Of a stretch of 64,000 bases of DNA, positions 25,556 through 33,218 are shown in pieces. Origin of the DNA: Streptomyces sp. NRRL F-6492. GTDB lineage: Bacteria; Actinomycetota; Actinomycetes; Streptomycetales; Streptomycetaceae. The stretch is taken from the NCBI RefSeq assembly GCF_001280125.1, contig NZ_LGEG01000251.1, positions 7,839 to 71,838 on the forward strand, written 5' to 3'. Every line of letters begins with the position of its first letter. The stretch's first letter is position 1. The notes beneath the pieces were generated by a model. The model was given only the letters and a program-made list of their open reading frames with translations, did not search any database and was not told the DNA's origin. The position numbers and the translations under genes were made by a program.

Positions 25556-28429
25556 CTACGGCAGGGTCCACTTCTGGTTGGAGCCGGTGTGGCAGGTCCA
25601 CAGGTGGACCGCCGTCCCGTCGTTCCACACGCCTCCCGAGGCGTCCAGGCACTTGCCCTGGGCCGTCCAGTTCTGGGCGCCCGATCCGTTGCAGGTCCAC
25701 AGCTGGACCTTCGTGCCGTCCGCACTGCCGCCGCCCGACACGTCCAGACACTTGCCGAGGGCCCTCAGCGTGCCGTCGCCGGGGACCGTCCAGTTCTGGG
25801 CGGCGCTGCCGTTGCAGGTCCAGATCTGGGTCTTCGTACCGTCGGCGGTACCGGCGTTGTCGACGTCCAGGCACTTGGCGTTCACGCCCTTCACCGGGCC
25901 CGAGCGGGACCCGCCGGAGGTCGTGAAGGAGAACTCGTCCACGTCGAACAGCGAACCGGCGCCGCCCTTGAAGACGAGGTACAGGGTCGTGGAGCCGGCC
26001 GGCCGGTTGCCGAGGGTGGTGGTCACGTCCCGGAAGGTCTCCCAGCCGCCGGTGACGGGCACGGCGACCGTGCCGAGCACGGTGCCGGTCGCGGAGCCCG
26101 CGCGCACCTCGATCGTGCCGCCCGTCCCGCCCGAGGAGATCCGGGCCGTGAACCGGTCCGCGTTCGCCAGGGCGTACGGCCGGAAGGCGATCCAGTCGCC
26201 GTTCTCGATGTAGCCGACGGTCTTGCCGCCGTGCGCGGGCGCGTGGCTGGTGACCTGGACCCCCGAGGCCTCGCTGTAGTGCTCGGCCTGGCGGTGGCTG
26301 GGCTGGGTGACGTGCTGGTCGTGCGCGGTCAGCGCGGGCTGGCCGTTCGCGCCCTTGTCGGTGTACTCGGCGTCGACGACGCCGAAGATGTTGGCGTTGG
26401 GGTCGTGCTCCCCGTCGGCCAGGGTGCGCAGGGTGCCCGTGCAGCCGGTGGCCGAGGTCTGCGGGTGTCCGTGGCTGTCGTGCCCGACGACGAAGGTGAC
26501 CTTCACCCTGGAGCAGTCGATCGTGCCGTCCTCGGGGTCGGTGACCGTCACCTTGAACGGGATCGCCGCGCCGAAGTCGTAGACGCTCCCGTCGGCGGGC
26601 AGGTCGAGCCGGACCGTGGGCGCCGTGTTCCCGACCGTGATCCGCACCGAGGCCGTCGCTGACTTCCCGGTGCTGTCGGTGACCTTGAGCGTGGCCGTGT
26701 ACTGGCCGTTGGCGGTGTACGTGTGGGAGGGGGCGGCAGCGGTGGAGGTGGAGCCGTCGCCGAAGGTCCAGGCGTACGCCAGGGCGTCGCCGTCGGGGTC
26801 GGAGCTGCCCGCCGAGGAGAACGAGACGGCCAGCGGCGCCTTGCCCGAGGTGACGTTCGCGCGGGCCTGGGCGACCGGGGCGCGGCCGCCCGTGACGTGC
26901 TCGATCCGGTACAGGGCGGAGTTCTCGTCGCCGTTGAAGTACCCGGTGCCGTAGTCGAGGACGTACAGGGCGCCGTCCGGTCCGAAGGCCGTGTCCATCA
27001 CCTGGGTGCCGCTCCAGGGGAAGGGGTTGACCGACTGCACGGTGCCGTCGGCGGCGGACTCGATCCGCTTGATCCACCGGCGGCCGAACTCGCCGGCGAA
27101 GAAGTCGCCGTCGTACTCCTGGGGGAACTTCACCTCGGAGGTCGAGGCGGCGTCGTAGCGGTAGACGGGGCCGCCCATGGGCGACTCGGAGCCGCCGCCG
27201 AACTCGGGGACGGAGGAGCCGTTGTACGGGATCCAGGCGGGCTGGGCGGGCGGCAGGTCGGTGAGGCCGGTGTTGCGCGGGGAGGTGTTCTTCGGGGCGG
27301 CGCAGTTGAACGCGGCTCCCGAGGTGCCGGTGGCGAAGTCGTAGTCCGTGTAGGCGTCGTTCCTGCCGGTGCAGTAGGGCCAGCCGAAGTTGCCCGCCTT
27401 GGTGATGCGGTTGAACTCGACCTGGCCCTCCGGTCCGCGGGCGGGGGACGCGGTGCCCGAGTCGGGTCCGTAGTCGCCGAGGTAGACGGTGCCGGTGGCC
27501 TTGTCGACGCTCATCCGGAAGGGGTTGCGGAAGCCCATCGCGTAGATCTCGGGACGGGTCTTCGCCGTGCCGGGCGCGAAGAGGTTGCCGCTGGGGATCG
27601 CGTAGGAGCCGTCGGCGTTGACCTTGATCCGCAGGACCTTGCCGCGCAGGTCGTTGGTGTTGCCGGACGAACGCTGGGCGTCGTAGGCGGGGTTGCGGTT
27701 CGCCCGCTCGTCGATCGGGGTGAAGCCGTCCGAGGCGAAGGGGTTGCTGTCGTCGCCGGTGGAGAGGTAGAGGTTTCCGGCCGCGTCGAAGTCGATGTCG
27801 CCGCCGACGTGGCAGCACAGGCCCCGGGAGGCGGGCACGTCCAGGATCTTCTTCTCGCTGCCGAGGTCCAGGGTGCCGTCGGTCCTCAGGACGAACCGGG
27901 ACAGCCGGTTGACCCCGTCGTACGGGGTGAAGTCGGCGGCCGTGCCGTCCGCGGGGGCGTCCCCGCCCGGAGTGGTGAGCTTGGGCGCGTAGTAGAGGTA
28001 GACGTGCCGGTTGGAGGCGAAGCCGGGGTCCGCCGCGACCCCTTGCAGGCCCTCCTCGTCGTGGCTGTACACCTCCACCTTGCCCGCCACCGTGGTGGTG
28101 CCCGCGGCGTCGGTCAGCCGGAGCGTGCCGTCGCGCGAGGTGTGCAGGACCGAGCGGTCCGGGAGCACGGCCAGGGTCATGGGCTCGCCCGTCTCGGCCA
28201 CGCCCTTGGCGAGCGTGACCTGCTGGAACTCGGGGGCGGCCGCGGCCGAGGCCGTAGCCGTGGTGCCGGCCGCGGTCCCGGTCTTGGTCCCGGTTCCGGC
28301 CGCGGTCGCGGTGGTGTGGTCCCGGTGCGCGGGCGCGGAGTTGGCCGTGGGCACCGGCAGGAGACAGCCGAGGGTGCATGCCACGGCGGTCAGCAAGAAG
28401 CGGGCGCGTCCGCGCCCGGGCGTTCTCAT
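25556..28429 (-). CDS. Secreted PQQ-dependent sugar dehydrogenase-like protein with PKD, CBM6 and ricin domains
   Basis: A protein of about 957 residues with a signal peptide (FLLTAVACTLGCLLPVPTAN). Residues 70-440 or so form a glucose/sorbosone dehydrogenase beta-propeller (LPDRSVLHTSRDGTLRLTD, IYAMGFRNPFRMSVDKATG, FGPDGALYVLDYGTGYFNG). A PKD domain follows (VSFSSAGSSDPDGDALAYAW), then a linker, a CBM6-type module (QAEHYSEASGVQVTSHAPAH, VGYIENGDWIAFRPYALANA) and a ricin trefoil. The enzyme would oxidise sugars outside the cell with PQQ. One lectin linker is shorter than in its neighbours. The start is ATG 28429, with GTG 28435 as an alternative. It leads the operon with the ThuA gene. Confidence 0.85.
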   Translation of the reverse strand: MRTPGRGRARFLLTAVACTLGCLLPVPTANSAPAHRDHTTATAAGTGTKTGTAAGTTATASAAAAPEFQQVTLAKGVAETGEPMTLAVLPDRSVLHTSRDGTLRLTDAAGTTTVAGKVEVYSHDEEGLQGVAADPGFASNRHVYLYYAPKLTTPGGDAPADGTAADFTPYDGVNRLSRFVLRTDGTLDLGSEKKILDVPASRGLCCHVGGDIDFDAAGNLYLSTGDDSNPFASDGFTPIDERANRNPAYDAQRSSGNTNDLRGKVLRIKVNADGSYAIPSGNLFAPGTAKTRPEIYAMGFRNPFRMSVDKATGTVYLGDYGPDSGTASPARGPEGQVEFNRITKAGNFGWPYCTGRNDAYTDYDFATGTSGAAFNCAAPKNTSPRNTGLTDLPPAQPAWIPYNGSSVPEFGGGSESPMGGPVYRYDAASTSEVKFPQEYDGDFFAGEFGRRWIKRIESAADGTVQSVNPFPWSGTQVMDTAFGPDGALYVLDYGTGYFNGDENSALYRIEHVTGGRAPVAQARANVTSGKAPLAVSFSSAGSSDPDGDALAYAWTFGDGSTSTAAAPSHTYTANGQYTATLKVTDSTGKSATASVRITVGNTAPTVRLDLPADGSVYDFGAAIPFKVTVTDPEDGTIDCSRVKVTFVVGHDSHGHPQTSATGCTGTLRTLADGEHDPNANIFGVVDAEYTDKGANGQPALTAHDQHVTQPSHRQAEHYSEASGVQVTSHAPAHGGKTVGYIENGDWIAFRPYALANADRFTARISSGGTGGTIEVRAGSATGTVLGTVAVPVTGGWETFRDVTTTLGNRPAGSTTLYLVFKGGAGSLFDVDEFSFTTSGGSRSGPVKGVNAKCLDVDNAGTADGTKTQIWTCNGSAAQNWTVPGDGTLRALGKCLDVSGGGSADGTKVQLWTCNGSGAQNWTAQGKCLDASGGVWNDGTAVHLWTCHTGSNQKWTLP
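25560..25658 (-). repeat. Ricin-module repeat, copy 2
   Basis: Direct repeat of 23736-23834 at the 3' end of the GSDH/PKD/CBM6 gene, about 1.8 kb away. Identity includes synonymous positions, which points to recent duplication or gene conversion. Confidence 0.85.
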
Positions 28430-28903
28430 GCGCACAGAGGTCTCCCGACAGGGGTGGGGTGGGGGCAGCCTCGGCGTGCCGCCGAGGGGCTACGGACGTG
28501 CGCCGTCACGCCGTAGGGACCGGCCCGCAGCTCATGACCGGTTCATTTCAAGGAAGTTAGCGGGCTTTGTCGAAGTCCGTAACCCGGTGCGCGCGAGTTT
28601 CCGGCACTTTCTCCCCGCGCGGGACAAAGTACCGGGTGCCGGAGAGCATGATCCGTCAACTCCCTTCGCCCGTAAGGGCAAAGGAGAGGTGATCATCGCG
28701 GCACGGTCGCTTTGCGTGCGTCGAGGACAAAGTATGGACGGTGTCGGGAGAAGTCCCTACTGTGTCCGACGCGACGGTGCGGACCCGTTCGAATCCCGCC
28801 CGCAGCGCCTCCGAGTCCGGGGCGACGGCGCGTCCCGGCAGCGATGGATCCCCCACTTGCCCGATCGAGCCCTTCACGACCCGAAGGGCCGTCAGGAGGT
28901 CAC
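28430..28903. promoter_or_regulatory. Divergent control region with repeated GGACAAAGTA
   Basis: This spacer between two divergent secreted-enzyme genes contains the 10-mer GGACAAAGTA twice (28622-28631 and 28725-28734, 103 bp apart), plus CTTTGTC in reverse orientation at 28565-28571. The same core (CTTTGTCC) recurs at 31492-31499 upstream of the ROK regulator gene. This suggests a shared operator for coordinated control. No gene is seen in the spacer. Confidence 0.4.
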
Positions 28904-31432
28904 GTGCATCCACGGCTGTACTCCCCACGATCGGCCGGCCGCCTGGCCGGAACGCTCCTCGCCTCGTTACTGACCGCCGCCCTGTCGGTCTCCCCGGCCT
29001 CTCCGGCCTCCCCGACCGCTCCCCCCTCCCCCACCTCGCCCGCCGCACCGGACTCCCGGGGCCCCGCGAGCGATCCCGACGACGCGAACAGGCCCGTCCG
29101 CGTGAAGGGCTCGGCCGTCCCGGCCGGTTCCACGCTCAAGGGCCGGTCCGCCGCCGCACTGCCCCCGCAGACGCCCGGGGTGACGCTCCGCGTCTTCGAC
29201 GTGCAGGTCCCGCTGAACAACCTCTGCGTGCTGAAGCCGGGACAGACCCCCAACATCGACAAGCTGATGCCGGTGATCGACTGGTCCACGTCCACCGACT
29301 TCGGCCTGGAGAGCAACTTCGTCACCCACGCCATCGGCAACCTGAACGTCCCGCAGACGGGCGGTTACACCCTCCGCCTCGCCAGCGACGACGGCTCCCG
29401 CCTCCTGATCGACGACCAGGTGGTGATCAACCACGACGGCCTGCACGGTCCCGATCCCAAGGACGCGACCGTGAACCTGACGGCGGGCTCCCACGCGCTG
29501 CGCATCGAGCACTTCGAGCGCGACGGCGGCCAGCAGATCACGCTGTCCTGGAAGCCGCCGGGCGCCGCCGGCTTCGCCGTCGTACCGAACACGGCCCTGA
29601 GCACGGACGCCGACGTCGTCCGCGTGACCGCGCCGGGCCGCAAGGAGTGCGAGGGCATCGCGGACACGCCCGGCGACGGCCTGCCGCTCACCGGCGTGCA
29701 CCCGAACTACACCCTCACCGACCTGCGCCCCAAGGGCTTCGAGCCGCAGGTCTCCGCGATGGACTGGCTGCCGGACGGCCGCCTGGCCGTGACCACCTGG
29801 GGCGGCAGCAACAACACCACGGGCGAGGTCTACCTGCTGGGCAACGTCACGGGGAACACCGGCCCCGACAAGGTGACGGTGAAGAAGGTGGCCTCGGGCC
29901 TGAAGGAGCCGATGGGCGTCAAGTACGTCGACGGCAAGCTCTACGTCTCCCAGAAGCACGAGCTGACCGAGCTGAACGACACCAACGGCGACGAGGTCAC
30001 CGACCAGTACCGGCGGGTCGCGACCTGGCCCTTCGGCGGCAACTTCCACGAGTTCGCCTTCGGCCTCCTCTACAAGGACGGGTTCTTCTACCTGAACCTG
30101 TCGGTCTCCATCAACTACGGCGGGGCGACCACGAATCCGCAGCCCGCGCCGAACCGCGGGACCACCGTCAAGGTGAACCGGCAGACCGGCGAGGTCTCGT
30201 ACGTGGCCGGCGGGCTGCGCACCCCGAACGGCATCGGCTGGGGCCCCGAGGGCGGCATCTTCGTCACCGACAACCAGGGCGGCTGGCTGCCCTCGTCGAA
30301 GCTGGTGCACATCAAGCAGGACCGGTTCTTCAACCACTACATGAACCCGGCCGGCCCCTTCGACGCCCGGCCGGTGACCAGGCCGGTGCTCTGGCTGCCG
30401 CAGAACGAGATAGGCAACTCCCCCAGCACACCGCTCCAGTTGACCGACGGACCGTTCGCCGGGCAGATGCTGTTCGGCGACGTGACGTACGGCGGTGTGC
30501 AGCGCGGCTTCCTGGAGAAGGTCGGCGGCGAGTACCAGGGCGCGGTCTTCCGCCTCACCCAGGGCCTGGAGGCGGGCGTGACCCGGATCAGCGTCGGCCC
30601 GGACGGGGCGCTGTACGCGGGCGGGCTCGGCGCGGGCGGCAACTGGGGCCAGGAGGGCAAGCTCGCCTTCGGCCTGCAGAAGCTGTCCCCGAACGGCGCC
30701 AACGCCTTCGACATCCGCGCCATGCGCGCCGTACCGGGCGGCTTCGCCCTGGAGTACACCCAGCCGCTGTCGACGCAGACGGCCGCCGACCTGGCCAAGC
30801 GCTACAAGATCAAGCAGTGGCGTTACGCGCCGACCGCCGACTACGGCGGTCCGAAGATCGGCGAGGAGACGCTCACCGCGCAGTCGGCCACCCTCTCCGC
30901 CGACCGCAAGACGGTCACCCTGGCCATTCCCGGCCTCAAGGCCGACCGGGTGGTGCACGTCCGCTCGGCCCGCCCCTTCAGCTCCGCCACCGGGGAGTCC
31001 CTGTGGAGCACCGAGGCCTGGTACACGCTCAACCGGCTGGCCGGCGGGGTGCCCACGGGAGAGATACGCGGGCTCGGCAACAAGTGCCTGGACGTCGACA
31101 ACTCCCAGACCGCGGACGGTACGAAGATCCAGACGTGGGGCTGCAACGACACCGGCGCCCAGCGGTGGACGGTGCCCGGGGACGGCGCGCTGAAGGTGCT
31201 CGGCAAGTGCCTGGACGTCTCGGGCGGCGGTTCGGCGGACGGCACGAAGGTCCAGCTGTGGACCTGCAACGGATCGAGCGCCCAGACCTGGCAGGCCCAG
31301 GCCGACGGCAGTCTGCGCAATCCGCAGTCCGCCAAGTGCCTGGACGTCGCGGGCGGCGCCACGGCGGACGGCACGAAGGTCCAGCTGTGGACCTGCAACG
31401 GATCCAGCGCCCAGAAGTGGGCCCTTCCCTGA
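28904..31432 (+). CDS. Secreted PA14 / PQQ-type sugar dehydrogenase-like protein with ricin tail
   Basis: An 842-residue exported protein. The GTG at 28904 sits behind a perfect AGGAGGT site. A signal segment (LAGTLLASLLTAALSVSPAS) and a Pro/Ser/Thr linker precede a PA14-like carbohydrate-binding module at about 90-225 (VPQTGGYTLRLASDDGSRLL, IDDQVVINHDGLHG). A propeller of the glucose/sorbosone-dehydrogenase kind covers about 250-600 (SAMDWLPDGRLAVTTWGGSN, NGIGWGPEGGIFVTDNQGGW, EIGNSPSTPLQLTDGPFAGQ), and a ricin B trefoil follows from about 720. It probably oxidises or binds a polysaccharide breakdown product. It is divergent from the GSDH/PKD gene and ends in a very strong terminator. Confidence 0.85.
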   Translation: MHPRLYSPRSAGRLAGTLLASLLTAALSVSPASPASPTAPPSPTSPAAPDSRGPASDPDDANRPVRVKGSAVPAGSTLKGRSAAALPPQTPGVTLRVFDVQVPLNNLCVLKPGQTPNIDKLMPVIDWSTSTDFGLESNFVTHAIGNLNVPQTGGYTLRLASDDGSRLLIDDQVVINHDGLHGPDPKDATVNLTAGSHALRIEHFERDGGQQITLSWKPPGAAGFAVVPNTALSTDADVVRVTAPGRKECEGIADTPGDGLPLTGVHPNYTLTDLRPKGFEPQVSAMDWLPDGRLAVTTWGGSNNTTGEVYLLGNVTGNTGPDKVTVKKVASGLKEPMGVKYVDGKLYVSQKHELTELNDTNGDEVTDQYRRVATWPFGGNFHEFAFGLLYKDGFFYLNLSVSINYGGATTNPQPAPNRGTTVKVNRQTGEVSYVAGGLRTPNGIGWGPEGGIFVTDNQGGWLPSSKLVHIKQDRFFNHYMNPAGPFDARPVTRPVLWLPQNEIGNSPSTPLQLTDGPFAGQMLFGDVTYGGVQRGFLEKVGGEYQGAVFRLTQGLEAGVTRISVGPDGALYAGGLGAGGNWGQEGKLAFGLQKLSPNGANAFDIRAMRAVPGGFALEYTQPLSTQTAADLAKRYKIKQWRYAPTADYGGPKIGEETLTAQSATLSADRKTVTLAIPGLKADRVVHVRSARPFSSATGESLWSTEAWYTLNRLAGGVPTGEIRGLGNKCLDVDNSQTADGTKIQTWGCNDTGAQRWTVPGDGALKVLGKCLDVSGGGSADGTKVQLWTCNGSSAQTWQAQADGSLRNPQSAKCLDVAGGATADGTKVQLWTCNGSSAQKWALP

Positions 31433-31441
31433 GGTGACGAC

Positions 31442-31489
31442 GGGGCGCGTGCGGGCCGTACGCCGTGGCGTACGGCCCGCACGCGCCCC
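31442..31489 (+). terminator. Very strong intrinsic terminator
   Basis: Inverted arms of about 22-23 bp (31442-31464 with 31467-31489, starting GGGGCGCGTGCGGGCC) are perfect with a minimal loop and are followed by TCCTTTGT. It ends 10 bp after the stop codon of the PA14 gene and insulates the ROK regulator downstream. Confidence 0.85.
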
Positions 31490-31608
31490 TCCTTTGTCCT
31501 GCGTGTGGGAAAAGTCGAAGTGGAACCGTGCGCAAGTTCTTCCCCTTCGGGTGGAGCACTGCTACGTTCCCCTCGAAAGCGAAGCAAGTACGAGGAGAGG
31601 AGGGGGAC

Positions 31609-32799
31609 ATGAGGCGCATGACGGCCCGGCCCGCGAACGCGCATCAGGCCCGCCTGCTCCGGCTGCTGCGCGACGGCGGCCCCAACTCGCGTGCCCAGCT
31701 CGGCGATCAGGTCGACCTCTCCCGATCCAAGCTCGCGGTCGAGGTGGACCGGCTCCTGGAGACGGGCCTCGTCGTCGCGGACGGACTCGCCGCCTCCCGG
31801 GGCGGACGCCGCTCGCACAACATCCGGCTCGCCCCCGAACTCCGCTTCCTCGGCGTCGACATCGGCGCGACGTCGATCGACGTCGCGGTGACCAACGCCG
31901 AACTGGAGGTCCTGGGTCACCTCAACCACTCCATGGACGTGCGCGAAGGCCCCGTCGCGGTCTTCGAGCAGGTCCTGTCGATGGTCGGCAAGCTCAAGGC
32001 GTCGGGCCTGACGGACGGGCTCGACGGCGCGGGCATCGGCGTGCCGGGCCCCGTCCGCTTCCCCGAGGGCGTCCCGGTGGCCCCGCCGATCATGCCCGGA
32101 TGGGACGGCTTCCCCGTCCGGGAGGCGCTCAGCCAGGACCTGGGATGCCCCGTGATGGTCGACAACGACGCCAACCTGATGGCCATGGGAGAGCAGCACG
32201 CGGGCGTCGCCCGGTCCGTGGGCGACTTCCTGTACGTCAAGATCGGCACCGGCATCGGCTGCGGGATCGTCGTCGGCGGAGAGGTCCACCGCGGTACGAC
32301 GGGAAGCGCCGGCGACATCGGGCACATCCAGGTCGACCCGGAGGGCCGGGCCTGCGGCTGTGGCAACCGGGGATGCCTGGAGGCCCACTTCGGCGGCGCG
32401 GCGCTCGCCCGTGACGCCGAGGACGCGGCGCGCGAGGGACGCTCGGTCGCCCTCGCCGCCCGGCTGGAGGCCGCCGGCGCGCTGACCGCGGCGGACGTCT
32501 CCGCGGCCGCCGCGGCGGGGGACGCCGCGGCCCTGGACCTGATCCGGGCGGGCGGTGACCGGGTCGGCCAGGTCATCGCGGGTCTGGTGAGCTTCTTCAA
32601 CCCGGGGATGGTCGTGATCGGAGGCGGGGTGACGGGACTCGGGCACACGCTCCTCGCGAGCGTGCGGACCCAGGTGTACCGGCGCTCCCTCCCCCTCGCG
32701 ACCAGGAACCTGCCCATCGTCCTGGGCGAGCTCGGCTCGACCGCCGGCGTGACCGGCGCGGCCCGGCTCATCAGCGACCACCTGTTCTCGCCGGCCTGA
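31609..32799 (+). CDS. ROK-family regulator of the sugar-uptake block
   Basis: A 396-residue repressor. The N-terminal winged helix is AHQARLLRLLRDGGPNSRAQ, then LGDQVDLSRSKLAVEVDRLL. The ROK kinase-like fold follows with FLGVDIGATSIDVAVTNAEL, VDNDANLMAMGEQHAG, KIGTGIGCGIVVGGEVHRG, GHIQVDPEGRACGCGNRGCL (zinc site) and MVVIGGGVTGLG. It probably senses the imported sugar, or its phosphate, and controls the ABC importer downstream. The start ATG at 31609 follows GGAGAGGAGGGGG. A CTTTGTCC motif is 110 bp upstream. It is separated from the importer by the 25-bp repeat array. Confidence 0.9.
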   Translation: MRRMTARPANAHQARLLRLLRDGGPNSRAQLGDQVDLSRSKLAVEVDRLLETGLVVADGLAASRGGRRSHNIRLAPELRFLGVDIGATSIDVAVTNAELEVLGHLNHSMDVREGPVAVFEQVLSMVGKLKASGLTDGLDGAGIGVPGPVRFPEGVPVAPPIMPGWDGFPVREALSQDLGCPVMVDNDANLMAMGEQHAGVARSVGDFLYVKIGTGIGCGIVVGGEVHRGTTGSAGDIGHIQVDPEGRACGCGNRGCLEAHFGGAALARDAEDAAREGRSVALAARLEAAGALTAADVSAAAAAGDAAALDLIRAGGDRVGQVIAGLVSFFNPGMVVIGGGVTGLGHTLLASVRTQVYRRSLPLATRNLPIVLGELGSTAGVTGAARLISDHLFSPA

Positions 32800-32812
32800 T
32801 CCGGGACCGGCG

Positions 32813-33012
32813 GGCACCGCGAGGTGCCGAGCACGACGGCACCGCGAGGTGCCCGGTACACCGGCACCGCGAGGCGCCGGGCACATCGACACCGACAGGT
32901 GTCCCGTACGTCGGCACCGCCAAGTGCCGAGCACACCGGCACCGCGAGGTGTCCCGTACACCGGCTCCGTGAGGTGTCCGGCGCGTGAGCACCGCCGGGT
33001 GCCGAGCACCGG
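32813..33012. repeat. Eight tandem 25-bp palindromic units
   Basis: Exactly eight consecutive 25-bp units fill the spacer between the ROK gene and the ABC importer. Each holds an inverted repeat; the commonest core is GGCACCGCGAGGTGCC, 6-bp arms around GCGA, followed by a 9-base link such as GAGCACGAC or CGGTACACC. Several units carry compensating changes that keep the arms paired (GACACCGACAGGTGTC). A second, looser set of CGTACCGC repeats fills 33013-33110. It could be an operator array, an attenuator or an mRNA-structured leader. Confidence 0.85.
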
Positions 33013-33218
33013 GCTCCCCCGTACGACCCGCCGCACGCGCGCCCCGTACCGCTCTGCACCACCCGTACCGCTCCGTACGCCCCGCACCGTCCGTACCGCT
33101 CGTACCGCCCCGCACGACCCACATCGCCGCGGCCCGTACCGCCGTCGGAACATCCGGCCACGCCCCCGCCCTCGCTCCGCCCTGCCCGCTCACGGCCCGC
33201 AACAGCCGAGGAATCGTC
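33013..33218 (+). promoter_or_regulatory. Leader of the ABC importer operon
   Basis: About 200 bp between the palindrome array and the ABC ATPase start. It is rich in CGTACCGC / CCGCACG direct repeats (33035-33115), C-rich on the coding strand, and ends with the ribosome site GCCGAGGAA before the ATG at 33219. No gene is seen. Confidence 0.4.

Noticed and set aside
23727..28379. 1550-codon minus-strand frame spanning both secreted enzyme genes
   Set aside because: It crosses two gene boundaries in a different frame from the signal peptides and domains, and reads as Arg/Pro/Gly-rich noise.
32813..33012. CRISPR array
   Set aside because: The 25-bp units are contiguous with no unique spacers and no cas genes are near, so it is a tandem repeat.
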